From Bacteroides sp. (GTDB taxonomy: Bacteria > Bacteroidota > Bacteroidia > Bacteroidales > Bacteroidaceae), in assembly GCA_023665805.1 (NCBI GenBank), contig JAMPDJ010000006.1, positions 1 to 64,000 of the forward strand: a stretch of 64,000 bases of DNA, read 5' to 3'. This document shows positions 1-9,023 of the stretch, one piece after another. The notes below the pieces were generated by a model. That model saw nothing but the letters and a program-made list of their open reading frames with translations, searched no databases and was not told where the DNA came from. Numbering within the stretch: the stretch's first letter is position 1; each line of letters opens with the position of its first letter. The position numbers were made by a program, and so were the translations under genes.

Positions 1-3000
1 GCAACCAGAATGTAAGGAGTGCCGGCCTTGATGGTCTCGGCCTCGATCTTCTTCAGTACGACAGCGGTGTCGCCATTCTCGTTGCCAACTACCAACTGTG
101 CACCGTAAGCGGTAGCTTCGGTACCTACGAGGGTAACGTCCACAGGAGTGGTGTAAGCGTAAACGCTACCGGGCCACAACTTGATGGTGTACTCGGTAGA
201 AGGCTCCTCGGTAACTTCCTCTGCCTCCTCAATCAACAGTGCGGAGTTGGAAGCGATGGTGTGTGCGTTCCAGCAAACCAGACGGTTGTCGCTGCGCTGG
301 CCGTGGAGAGCATTGTGCTGAACCTCCTCGCCCAATACGTTGGTGTAGGTTATGATGTTTGCACCTGCACCTACGGCGTTGGTGTAGAAGTAAGATGGAA
401 CTGCGCTCAGGCTTGCGGGATGGCCGCCGCGGAGGAACAGGCCGGTAGCCTTGTTCTGGATGATGTAGCTGCTGTCGGTAGCCTGGATGAAGCGGAAGAG
501 ATCCTCACCGTTGGTGATTTCCTCCATCTGTTCTTCGTCGAAGAAATACATACCGCTACCCTCGGCAAACTCCTCGGCGGGTTCGGTGTGATATGTAGCC
601 AAGGTGTCTACATTGCCTGTTTCTGCGTTTTCGTAGGTTTCATATACGACAGTGCCCTTGCCGGCGGCAATGGTCTTGCCGAACAATGCGGGAGAAACCT
701 CTATGCCGGAAGCTGCGTTCTCGGTGTTCTTGGCACCTGTCTTGTCCCACTCGTAGGCTTCGTACATTTCCTCTGCGGGGAACTTGAAGCGGTACCACTT
801 GCCGGTCTCCACCTTGTTGGCGGCATCAAATGCCTCGGCGGTAACGTCGGCGATAGCCTTGATCCACTTCTCGCTCTCTGCGGGAGTGTAGGCACCGGTC
901 TCGTCATAAGCCTGTGCACCGTTTACGGTAGCCACGGGAGTAACTGAACCTTCCTTCCACTGGCCGGGGTTGTTGCCGACAACGAAGAGGTTCTCGGCAG
1001 GAGCTGCCGCTACAGCAGCACGCAGGTCTGCGGGATTTACGTATACGGCCTTCCAAGCCTCGCTTGCCTCAACGAGGGCGGTGTATGCGGCGTTGAAAGC
1101 TGCATCGTTGATCAGCTCGCCGTTTTCTGCATCGTACTCGGCAGCGGTCCATGCGTCCATGGCAGCCTGGAGCTTGCCGATGATTTCTGAGCGAACCTCG
1201 TACTGGGTCTTCGCGTAACGTGTAGACTGCTCGGCCTTGAATACGTTGAACTCAGAGCAATGCCAGTAGCCACGGTTTTGAGCGCTACCTGCAGAGTTTA
1301 CGGTAGATACTGCATAGAAGCGCAGGTAGTTGCAGCCGGTTGCATCGAATGTGGTAGAGTTGAGAGTCTCGTTGTTTGAGCCGAAAGGCAGATTGATGAT
1401 GCCCAGATCCTTGCCATCCTCGAAGGTGGTCTCGTCTGTAGGCTCGTCCTCATAACCCTTTACAGCGAGTGAGGTGACGAGGTCGGCAGCTACGGGACGA
1501 CGTGTCATCTTCACGGCATACAGACCCTCAAGAGTCTCGTCGGCATTGATCTGCAGATAGTGCAGGTTCATGGCAACGCTACCGTCCTCCCAGCGAGAGT
1601 GCCAGTATGTAGACTGGTTGCCGTCGATGAGGAAGTCATACACGGTCTTGCCGTCGGGGATAGTCTGCGCGTCATTGGTGGAATACTGGCTGTAGAACTG
1701 GTCGGCACTTACCACAACGGAATCGTTGTCAAAGATAGTGGTCACGATATCCTTGGCCACCTCGAACTGTGCGGGAACAGTTCTGACGATTTCGTTGGCC
1801 TCGGTAATCATCTTGCGAACCTTGGCTGCGTCACCGTTCACCCACTGGTCTACGGTCTCGTCGTCCACGGGAGCAAGATACCATCTTGAGGCCTCGGGAG
1901 CTCCGCCCCATCCTACTACCCATCCTTCTACACCGGCACCGTTGGCGTGTCTGCCACAGTGTACGTGGTGTTGACCGCCTTCGCCACCGTCGGCATAAGT
2001 GTTGCGGATACTGTAGGTGAGCACCTTCTCGTTGATTACGGGGGCTACGATAGAGTCTCTGTAGTCAAATACCACAGTTACGGTGTCGTCTTCTACCAAT
2101 TTTGCGTTGGTGCTGGTACCAAGGTTGTTGAAAGTATGTCCTCTGTACATGTTGATGAGACGATACTGGGCCTCGCGACCTTCCACCTTCTCAATCTTCC
2201 ACAGGAATTCGCTCTTGGGCTGCTGTGTGCCCCAGGCGAGCCATCCTTCGCCATTGAAGTCTTTTGAGCATAAAGACTTGATGGGAGCGGGAACCTGGCT
2301 TGACTGAACCTCCTTGACGCTGTCGGGTGTGAGGTAACCCTCATTACCTACAACATAACCATTCTCGTTGTTGAGCTCGTCGCACTCGTCCTGAGTATAG
2401 TAAACGGTGTCTCTCTTGGTCTCATACCAGTTCAGGACGTTGCTGATGGTGTAGTAGCCGGGAGCGATGTTGGATACGGCCAGAGGAATCTTGTTGGCGC
2501 GTACCTTTTCTTCGGCAGCCTTGTATGCCTCGTGGTATGCCTTAAAGTTATCCACGGTCTCGAAGATGCTCTCCAGGTAGTCCATGCCTGCACCACCGTC
2601 AACCTCACCGATGATTTCCTCTATCTTGTCCTCATACTCCAGGAATGCCTGTACGTCCTCGGTACGGTAGTTGCCGTAGCTGTTGCCTACGTTGATACCG
2701 GCACGAAGGTTGCTAACATAGCTGTACTCATCACGCTCGTTGATTGAGGTCATGGTGTTGATCAGGGCGTTGAGCGCGCTGTCCCATGGATCCTCGGTGC
2801 CGCAGTCCTCGACTTCGTAGATCTGCCAGATCTTGTTGCCCGTAATCAGGCTGCCGTCAGCGGCGTTGAGCTGGTCGCCTTCAGCCACGGTCTCGCCCTT
2901 GGTCCAGAATACGATGCCATTGCCTGCGCCGTTGTTGTCCACACGGTTGGCCATGTTGTACTTGTTCCATCCGAAACGTCCTGCCTCGTTGGGTTCGCCA

Positions 3001-3488
3001 TTGATGGTGACGAGATAGAAGTTGTACTGACCGGCCTGACCGGCAATGTACTGGTTGTTGGTCACGGTACCGCTGCCCGGTGCGTCTGCCAGCCAGTTGC
3101 CTGTGCCGAACTGGATGTTGTAGGCACCGTCTACGCCGTCTACTGCCACGAAACGGACGAGCTTGTCCATGTGGTCGTTTGCGCTGACGCCTTCTTCTGC
3201 AGTCAGTTGGTCAATCACGCTGGTCGGAGTTACCAGCAATGCCGACCCCACGCCCTTGTCGATGGCAAGACCGCCGGCTGACTGGATGGTCTCGCCGGGC
3301 ATCGCAAACGCAGTGGCGTTCTGATTCGGAATACGTGGAGTGTGCAGGAAGTACCATTTGCCAGGAACCATTTCGGCCTGGGCGGCACCTATCCTGATGA
3401 GCTTGTCAGCCCATTCTGTGGCGGCCTGTGCAAAGGCACCGACACAGCACAACACCAACATCATCATAAGAGATGTAATCTTCTTCAT
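1..3488 (-). CDS. Large secreted multidomain protein, probable T9SS substrate (3' end outside window)
   Basis: The reading frame is open from an ATG at 3488 to the window edge, giving about 1162 codons with no stop, so the C-terminus is missing. It begins with a signal peptide (MKKITSLMMM..., cleavage near AFAQA). It aligns along its whole length with the complete neighbour at 3860-7843, sharing blocks such as AYNIQFGTGNW near the N-terminus and RFIQATDSSYIIQNK further on. A discoidin-like (F5/8 type C) segment with FLIDGNQSTYW lies near the middle, which suggests carbohydrate or surface binding. Function is unknown. By analogy with its paralog it is probably exported by the type IX system and kept at the cell surface; the sorting tail itself cannot be seen here. 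It is transcribed in the same direction as the paralog, but 370 bases separate them and a separate promoter is likely. Confidence 0.8.
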   Translation of the reverse strand, partial: MKKITSLMMMLVLCCVGAFAQAATEWADKLIRIGAAQAEMVPGKWYFLHTPRIPNQNATAFAMPGETIQSAGGLAIDKGVGSALLVTPTSVIDQLTAEEGVSANDHMDKLVRFVAVDGVDGAYNIQFGTGNWLADAPGSGTVTNNQYIAGQAGQYNFYLVTINGEPNEAGRFGWNKYNMANRVDNNGAGNGIVFWTKGETVAEGDQLNAADGSLITGNKIWQIYEVEDCGTEDPWDSALNALINTMTSINERDEYSYVSNLRAGINVGNSYGNYRTEDVQAFLEYEDKIEEIIGEVDGGAGMDYLESIFETVDNFKAYHEAYKAAEEKVRANKIPLAVSNIAPGYYTISNVLNWYETKRDTVYYTQDECDELNNENGYVVGNEGYLTPDSVKEVQSSQVPAPIKSLCSKDFNGEGWLAWGTQQPKSEFLWKIEKVEGREAQYRLINMYRGHTFNNLGTSTNAKLVEDDTVTVVFDYRDSIVAPVINEKVLTYSIRNTYADGGEGGQHHVHCGRHANGAGVEGWVVGWGGAPEASRWYLAPVDDETVDQWVNGDAAKVRKMITEANEIVRTVPAQFEVAKDIVTTIFDNDSVVVSADQFYSQYSTNDAQTIPDGKTVYDFLIDGNQSTYWHSRWEDGSVAMNLHYLQINADETLEGLYAVKMTRRPVAADLVTSLAVKGYEDEPTDETTFEDGKDLGIINLPFGSNNETLNSTTFDATGCNYLRFYAVSTVNSAGSAQNRGYWHCSEFNVFKAEQSTRYAKTQYEVRSEIIGKLQAAMDAWTAAEYDAENGELINDAAFNAAYTALVEASEAWKAVYVNPADLRAAVAAAPAENLFVVGNNPGQWKEGSVTPVATVNGAQAYDETGAYTPAESEKWIKAIADVTAEAFDAANKVETGKWYRFKFPAEEMYEAYEWDKTGAKNTENAASGIEVSPALFGKTIAAGKGTVVYETYENAETGNVDTLATYHTEPAEEFAEGSGMYFFDEEQMEEITNGEDLFRFIQATDSSYIIQNKATGLFLRGGHPASLSAVPSYFYTNAVGAGANIITYTNVLGEEVQHNALHGQRSDNRLVCWNAHTIASNSALLIEEAEEVTEEPSTEYTIKLWPGSVYAYTTPVDVTLVGTEATAYGAQLVVGNENGDTAVVLKKIEAETIKAGTPYILV

Positions 3489-3632
3489 AAATGTTTGTTG
3501 TTTTGTTTGTTAATAAATAGGTTAGTTAATAAAAATAGGTTGTTTCACGTATATATATTATGGTGTATGCATTCCGAATGTGTTGCACGACAGGCTCGCT
3601 TGCAACGGATGCCGGGCATGCCTTGTGCGTTG

Positions 3633-3640
3633 CAAATGTA
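3633..3640 (-). promoter_or_regulatory. Possible Bacteroidetes -7 box for the 1-3488 gene
   Basis: The minus strand reads TACATTTG, matching TAnnTTTG. It would give a leader of about 140 bases. No TTTG lies at the usual 19-21 base distance upstream, so support is partial. Confidence 0.4.
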
Positions 3641-3773
3641 CCTTTTATTCTCAAATTAGTTCGTGTTTATACTCAAAGAAGATACTGCATTTAACCAAAT
3701 TTAACTCAATTAAGCAAAAATACATTGGAAGCAAAGGTCAAAAACGTCTTTCCAAGGTGTGGAAATGATACAA

Positions 3774-3800
3774 GCTCCTCGCCTTTGGGGGGCGGGGAGC
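3774..3800 (-). terminator. Hairpin just past the end of the 3860-7843 gene
   Basis: The arms at 3774-3783 and 3791-3800 pair almost fully (GCTCCTCGCC with GGCGGGGAGC). On the minus strand the hairpin is followed by TTGTAT, a weak T-rich stretch. It lies 60 bases past the stop codon of the upstream gene and probably ends its transcript. Confidence 0.4.
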
Positions 3801-3859
3801 CTGTCTGTCGTCTCGGTGAGAGGTGGTCGGGTATTGCTGTCTTTCCGGTGAACGGCGGC

Positions 3860-6800
3860 TTACTTCCTTATGACCTTCACGCCGTTGACTATGTAGACGC
3901 CTGCGGGCAGATGGTTGACTGTGTTGATGTTGCCCTTGCCTGCCAGCTTGCCGTCCACGGTGTAGATGTTGCCGGGCCTGGCCACCTTGTCGAGCACCGT
4001 GCCGATGCCGGTCTCGATGGAGCCGTTGAACTCCACGATGATGCCGCAGAGCACGTCCTCGGTTTCCGCGTCGAAATCGCAGGCTATGTATGCGCCGTAT
4101 TCATCGGTGTAGGTGTCCACGAGTGCATGCTTGAAGCCGTTTTCGTTGACCAGGATGCCCTTTCCTGCTTTCACCTCCTCGCTGCGGAGCGTGCCTGTCA
4201 GATGGCCGTTGCCCTTCTGTAGGGTGTCCACTGCCATGCCGTGGTCGAGGGTGACGTCGACATAGTAGCTGTTCAGTTCGAGACCGGCTTCGTACTGCTC
4301 CTGTATGCCGTACTGTCCGGTAGCCTGCATGAGGTCATGTGCTATTTGCTTGAGGACATCGTCCGAGGAGACATACTCCTCGCCTGGATCGGCAATGAGA
4401 ATGTACGGAGTGCCTGCCTTGATGACCTGCGCCTCGATGTTCTTGAGGACGATGACGGTGTCGGCCTCGCTGACAACCAGTTCGGCACCGTAGGCCGTGG
4501 CGCCTGCGTCGGGGGCTATGGTGATGTCCACCGGCATAGTGAGAGCATAGAACTTTCCGGGCCACAACTTTTGGACATACTTTGTAGCGGGTTCTTCGGT
4601 GACATCCTCTACCTCCTCGATGATAATCATGGAGTTGGTGCCGGGTGCGTCGTCCTGCCATGTTACCAGGAGATTCTGCGAGAGCTGGCCGCAGAGGTTG
4701 CCGTGCCGGCCGGGGTTGTCGCCCAGCACGTTGGTGTAGCTGAGCAGGTTGGCTCCCGCGCCGATGGCATGCTGGGAGAAGTAGGACGGCACTGCGCTGA
4801 GCGTGGATCCGGAGAATCCGGCACGGAGGAAGAGCCCCGTGGTCTTGTTCTGGATCATGTAGCTCGTGTCTGTGGCTTGGATGAAGCGGAAGAGGTCTTC
4901 GTCCTGGGAGAATTCGGTCTCTGCGTCGTGATAGAACAGCAGGCTGCCGTCGGTCAGTTCCTCGGCCAGGGCTATGGTCCTGATGTCGAGGGTGTCCACT
5001 CTCTCGGCCTCGGTGTTGTCGAAGGTTTCGAAGGTCCTCTCCAGCACGCCCGGGGCTATGGTCTTGCCGAAGAGAGAGGGAGACAGTTGCACGTCTGCGG
5101 CGCGGTTGACGATTGCCGCGGCCGGTTCCTTGCTCCAGCCGAAGTCTTCGTAGGCCTGTTCCTGCGGGAATTTGAGTCGGTACCACTTGCCTGTCTTCAC
5201 CCGGTTGGCTGAAGCGAAAGCCCTTTCCACGGCCTCGTTTACGGCACGGATGTGAGCCTCGCTCTCGGCTGGAGTGTAGGCGCCGGCCTCGTCATAGGCC
5301 TGAGCCTTGTCCACGGTGGCCTGGGGCAGCGTGGAGAGGTCCTTCCACTGTCCGGGATCGGTGCCTATGGCGAAGAGTTCCTTGGCAGGAACGGAGGCTA
5401 TGGCGGCACGCAATGCCGCGGGATCCACGAAGACATCCTTCCATGCCTTTCCTGCAGCTACGATGGCGTCGTATGCGGCGAGGAAACCGGGGTCGGTCAG
5501 GAGTCCGGTGTTCTTGGACGAGTAGCCGGCCTCCTGCCATGCCTCTATGGCTGCGGCGAGCCTGTCGGCAATCTCCTTGCGGACGGCGTACTGGGTGGTT
5601 TCGTATCTTGTGCCTGTCTCGGCGCGGAACATGTTGAACTCGGATGCCTGCCACCAGCCGTTCTGGAGAGAGCCGTTGGACTCTTCCCAATAGAAGCGGA
5701 ATGCCTTGCAGCCCTTGGCGTCGAAGAGCTCGTTGGAAATCTCCGTGGTGGCGGCGCCGTTGAAGGGGAACGTGATGACGCCGAGGTCCATGCCATCCTC
5801 GAATGCGAGGCTCTCGTCGTGCCCTGCATAGCCGCGCACGGCCAGTTTGACGGGATGGTCGTTGGAGGTGTTGCGTCGGCTGAGCTTGACAAGATAGTCG
5901 CCCTCGAGTTCCTGATAGGCCGTTATCTCCAGATAGTAGGCGTGCTTGGGCTGCTGGCCGTCGTGCCAGCTGGTTACCCAGTAGGTGTTTACGTCGCCGT
6001 CGATGAGGAAACCGAGAGTCTCTTCCTCGGTAACGTCCCGTCCGTCGGCATCGAAGGAGTTGCCGTAGAACTGCGTGGCGTCGGTCACCACCGGCTCGTC
6101 CTCGTAGACGGTGGTGTGAATGTCCTTGGCTGTCTCCATTTGTGCCGGAGCTGCCGCGGCTATGCTGTCGCCGGTGCCGATGAGCTTGGCCAGACGGGCT
6201 TCATCGCCGTTGAGCCATTCCTGGGCCGTCTCCTCGTCTATCCGGCTGATAAACCACTGGCATGCCCTCTCGGCATTGTTCCATGCTGTGAGCTTGCCCT
6301 TTTCCCCGGCTCCGCTTTTGTGTCCGTCGCAGGCAAGGTACTTGTATCCGCCTTGGGGCTGATGGGAGTTGCGTATGGCGTAGAATGTCACCTTGTCCCC
6401 GGTGACGGGAGCCTGGCCTTGTTCCACAAAGTCGAAGCATACGGTGGCGGTGTCGTTGTCGAACATTTCCACGACTCCGTCTATGCCGTTGAAGGTGAGA
6501 CTGGTCCCTGCGTTTGTCAGGCGGTATCTGGTGGGTTGGCCGTCTACGGTCTCCAGCTTCCAGAGGAATTCGCCCAGAGGCTTGGTGTCGTTCCACCAGC
6601 CATAGTACTTGCCGTCCTGGTCGGGAGCGCAGTACATGCCCTTGACAGGGGTGTTTACCTTGGTCACGGTCACTTCCTTGAGGCTGTCGGTGGTAACCCA
6701 GTCCTTGCTGTCGGGGATGTTGCCGTCGGCTTGGTTGATGGAGTCGGCCTCGTGCCGGGTATAGAATATGGTGTCCTTGCGGTTGATGAAGTACTGCTGT

Positions 6801-7843
6801 GCGCTGTTGATGGTGTAGTAGCCGGGCTTGAGGTCGGTGACGGCTATGGGCACGCGGTTGTCCGTCATGACCTGCAGGGCCTTGGTGTAACTGTCTCGCA
6901 GGGCCTGCAGCGATTCGATGGTGGGATACAGCTCCCGGAAAGCCTCTATGCTTTCTGTGTCCGCTATGAGGATGGCCTCCGAGAGCGTGTCATAGGCGTG
7001 CAGGAAGGCCTCTACGTCGGCCGGCAGGTAGTTGCCGTAACCGGTGCCCACGTTAGTGCCGTTGCGCAGCTCCTCTATCCATGTGATGTCCGCATTGTTC
7101 ATTTCCTCTATCAAGGTTTCGAACTCCACCATCCAGAGGTCGATGTCGCCGGTGATTTCCACATCGTAGATTTGCCAGATGCGGCTGTCCTGTATGCCTC
7201 CGCCCAAGGGGTCGTTCTGGATTTCATCCTCGGTGGCCACGCGTTCGCCGGTGAGCCAGTAGGTGAGGTTGCCTCCGGAGCCGAACTGGTCCATGCGGTC
7301 CTGCATGTTGTACAGGTTCCATGCGAAACGTCCTGCCTGATTGGGCTTGCCGTCCATGGTGACGAGATAGAAGTTGAACCTGCCCGCCAGCCCGCCGAGG
7401 TAGCCTATCTTGTTGACCGTGCCGTCCTCGGGAACGTCCTTCATCCAGTTGCCTGTGCCGAACTGGATGTTGTAGGCCCCCTCTACGCCCTCCACCGGAA
7501 CGAAGCGCACGAGGCTGCCCATGTGGGAGTTGGCGTCTGCGCCATCCTCGCCGGCCAGTTTTTCCAGAGTGGCCTTGGTGCTCATTTTGACGGGTTGCCC
7601 CGTCCCCATGTCCGTGGCCAGGCCGCCTTCGGTGGTGATGTAGTCGCCCGGCATGGCGAAGGCATCTAAACGGTCGGCCGAACCCTCGTTGCGTGTCTGG
7701 TGCAGGAAGTACCACGTGTTGGGAACCATCTCGGCCTGGGCCTTGCCGATTCTAATCAGTTTGTCTGCGTATTCCGTGGCCTGTGCAAAGGCACCGGAGC
7801 AGTACAACACTGCCATTATCAGAAAGGATGTGACTTTTCTCAT
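3860..7843 (-). CDS. 1327-residue secreted protein with discoidin-like domain and T9SS C-terminal tail
   Basis: A signal peptide (MRKVTSFLIMAVLYCSGAFA) is followed by a long N-terminal region. A discoidin-like segment (LIDGDVNTYW, then HAYYLEI) lies near residues 590-730, followed by repeated helical spacer regions. The last 50 residues (NIYTVDGKLAGKGN... LPAGVYIVNGVKVIRK) have the pattern of type A T9SS sorting domains: an IYTVDG strand, a GVYIVNG strand and a basic end. This suggests export by the PorKLMN system encoded about 8 kb away. It is a full-length paralog of the partial gene at 1-3488, so the pair arose by tandem duplication. The ATG at 7843 is preceded by an A/T-rich leader with direct repeats and no Shine-Dalgarno sequence, as usual in this phylum. 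No catalytic motif was recognised. Long open frames on the opposite strand here are shadows of this GC-biased gene. Confidence 0.85.
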   Translation of the reverse strand: MRKVTSFLIMAVLYCSGAFAQATEYADKLIRIGKAQAEMVPNTWYFLHQTRNEGSADRLDAFAMPGDYITTEGGLATDMGTGQPVKMSTKATLEKLAGEDGADANSHMGSLVRFVPVEGVEGAYNIQFGTGNWMKDVPEDGTVNKIGYLGGLAGRFNFYLVTMDGKPNQAGRFAWNLYNMQDRMDQFGSGGNLTYWLTGERVATEDEIQNDPLGGGIQDSRIWQIYDVEITGDIDLWMVEFETLIEEMNNADITWIEELRNGTNVGTGYGNYLPADVEAFLHAYDTLSEAILIADTESIEAFRELYPTIESLQALRDSYTKALQVMTDNRVPIAVTDLKPGYYTINSAQQYFINRKDTIFYTRHEADSINQADGNIPDSKDWVTTDSLKEVTVTKVNTPVKGMYCAPDQDGKYYGWWNDTKPLGEFLWKLETVDGQPTRYRLTNAGTSLTFNGIDGVVEMFDNDTATVCFDFVEQGQAPVTGDKVTFYAIRNSHQPQGGYKYLACDGHKSGAGEKGKLTAWNNAERACQWFISRIDEETAQEWLNGDEARLAKLIGTGDSIAAAAPAQMETAKDIHTTVYEDEPVVTDATQFYGNSFDADGRDVTEEETLGFLIDGDVNTYWVTSWHDGQQPKHAYYLEITAYQELEGDYLVKLSRRNTSNDHPVKLAVRGYAGHDESLAFEDGMDLGVITFPFNGAATTEISNELFDAKGCKAFRFYWEESNGSLQNGWWQASEFNMFRAETGTRYETTQYAVRKEIADRLAAAIEAWQEAGYSSKNTGLLTDPGFLAAYDAIVAAGKAWKDVFVDPAALRAAIASVPAKELFAIGTDPGQWKDLSTLPQATVDKAQAYDEAGAYTPAESEAHIRAVNEAVERAFASANRVKTGKWYRLKFPQEQAYEDFGWSKEPAAAIVNRAADVQLSPSLFGKTIAPGVLERTFETFDNTEAERVDTLDIRTIALAEELTDGSLLFYHDAETEFSQDEDLFRFIQATDTSYMIQNKTTGLFLRAGFSGSTLSAVPSYFSQHAIGAGANLLSYTNVLGDNPGRHGNLCGQLSQNLLVTWQDDAPGTNSMIIIEEVEDVTEEPATKYVQKLWPGKFYALTMPVDITIAPDAGATAYGAELVVSEADTVIVLKNIEAQVIKAGTPYILIADPGEEYVSSDDVLKQIAHDLMQATGQYGIQEQYEAGLELNSYYVDVTLDHGMAVDTLQKGNGHLTGTLRSEEVKAGKGILVNENGFKHALVDTYTDEYGAYIACDFDAETEDVLCGIIVEFNGSIETGIGTVLDKVARPGNIYTVDGKLAGKGNINTVNHLPAGVYIVNGVKVIRK

Positions 7844-7944
7844 AGCTGTAGTTGTTTTTGGTTAATGATTTAGGTTTATGTTAATGTTTAGGTTTGTATG
7901 GCATTGGGAACAAGTACCTGCGGCATGCGGTTTGAGTACGGACA

Positions 7945-8048
7945 ATAGTGTGGCCGGTGGCATGACAATAGTATTGTCGGGGTCGCGTTCATAGTATTGT
8001 CGAGGTCGTGTTCATAGTATTGTCGTGGTGCCGACCATACGTGGACCG
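7945..8048. repeat. Array of five degenerate 23-base direct repeats
   Basis: A 12-base core recurs at 7945 (ATAGTGTGGCCG), 7968, 7991 and 8014 (ATAGTATTGTCG, three identical) and in weaker form at 8037 (ATACGTGGACCG), always exactly 23 bases apart. The 11 bases between cores are also similar (for example GGGTCGCGTTC and AGGTCGTGTTC). The array lies 100-205 bases upstream of the 3860-7843 gene in a 637-base gap with no convincing gene. A related array lies at 52034-52112. Confidence 0.8.
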
Positions 8049-8170
8049 AATTGCGTTTCACAAAGGCCGCATTTTGTCCTCCGCATTGGGCATTCCGGTG
8101 TAGCTTTGCCTCCCCTCGGGAACGGCATGATCGCAGGAGAACATAAATGAATTTTGTGCTGACTGCATCG

Positions 8171-8178
8171 CAAAAATA
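8171..8178 (-). promoter_or_regulatory. Candidate -7 box upstream of the 3860-7843 gene
   Basis: The minus strand reads TATTTTTG, fitting TAnnTTTG. If used, the leader would be about 320 bases long and would contain the 23-base repeat array. No clear -33 element was found, so this is a weak call. Confidence 0.3.
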
Positions 8179-8465
8179 TAGTTTTGGCGCGGAAAGGCCT
8201 TGAACTTTATTTGCTTAACATGACACTATATTTGCAACATCGGCTTTGTGTGCTGAAAAGCATGTTTTTTGTTGCGTATGACGGGGGGACGATGGTCGTA
8301 TTCCGGGCAAGACGGGAGTGTGTTTGGTTTATAGGCATGAGCGTTTGTCCTTGCTTGGGAGCCGGTGGGTGTACAGGAATGTTTTCCGGTGGGCCGTTAA
8401 CCAACATTAACATGCCGTGCCGGCAAATAAATCATGCTCCTATGCAGGCCGCAGGCTTTTTTTAG

Positions 8466-8473
8466 TACCTTTG
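8466..8473 (+). promoter_or_regulatory. -7 box for the 8490-9571 gene pair
   Basis: TACCTTTG matches TAnnTTTG. Transcription would start near 8480, leaving almost no leader before the ATGs at 8481 and 8490. The upstream -33 element is only a TG at 8443-8444. Confidence 0.5.
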
Positions 8474-8489
8474 TACGGAGATGATGCTG

Positions 8490-9023
8490 ATGAGGAACCC
8501 CATAATATGGCTTTGGCGCGTGAGGCACCGTAACGGATACGGGGTGCATTCGCCCTTTGCCTTCGACTTTGTCACCAACGTGCTGTACAATGGCGAACAC
8601 TATTATGCTTACGAGGAAATGGACCGCGCATTGTGCTGGTGGCAAAGGGGCAGGGTGAGGAGCCTGAGGCGCCTTCTCTTCAGAATGGCCAATTACCGCA
8701 GGCCGAGGACACTGTGCTGCCATGGAATGGACGAGGATACGGCCATGGCGGTGTATCGTGGCAGTAGAGGGGTGACGGTCATGGGCATGGAAGAAGAGGG
8801 GGAGGTTGCCGACATGATATTGACAGGACGGTCCGACGGACGCGTCTTGCGGCATCTGGGGGAGGGCAGCATGGTGGTGCTATGGAACCTGCAGGGGCAA
8901 CGGCAATTGTGGCGGCAGCTGCAGGAGGACGAACGCGTGACCGTGACATTCGACCTCTATGACGTGGGGGTGGCATTTGCGCGCAAGGACTTGAACAAAC
9001 AACGCTATATCATAAACTGGTGA
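8490..9023 (+). CDS. Short methyltransferase-like protein of a Bacteroidetes family
   Basis: The N-terminus carries RHRNGYGVHSPFAFDFVTNVLY. I recognise this HG-VHSPFAF-type signature from Bacteroidetes proteins annotated as class I SAM-dependent methyltransferases. The C-terminus (FDLYDVGVAFARKDLNKQRY) also resembles that family. At about 177 residues it is short, and I cannot see a clear glycine-rich SAM-binding loop, so the catalytic function may be lost or the assignment may hold only at family level. The start is uncertain: ATGs at 8481, 8484 and 8490 are in frame, and 8490 is preferred because the -7 box at 8466-8473 leaves no leader for 8481. The stop overlaps the GTG start of the adenosyltransferase by 4 bases, which points to translational coupling. 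Confidence 0.6.
   Translation: MRNPIIWLWRVRHRNGYGVHSPFAFDFVTNVLYNGEHYYAYEEMDRALCWWQRGRVRSLRRLLFRMANYRRPRTLCCHGMDEDTAMAVYRGSRGVTVMGMEEEGEVADMILTGRSDGRVLRHLGEGSMVVLWNLQGQRQLWRQLQEDERVTVTFDLYDVGVAFARKDLNKQRYIINW

Noticed and set aside
5252-7669. 805-codon open frame on the plus strand
   Set aside because: It lies fully antisense to the 1327-residue secreted protein. Its composition is that of a shadow frame and it has no recognisable domain. The same holds for plus-strand frames at 261-947, 3725-4222 and 4241-5212.
7945-8048. CRISPR array
   Set aside because: The repeat period is 23 bases with no unique spacers of about 30 bases and no cas genes in the window. The same applies to 52034-52112.
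8184-8465. 93-codon open frame upstream of the methyltransferase-like gene
   Set aside because: No family resemblance and an odd composition (many C, M and G); the promoter at 8466 lies after it.
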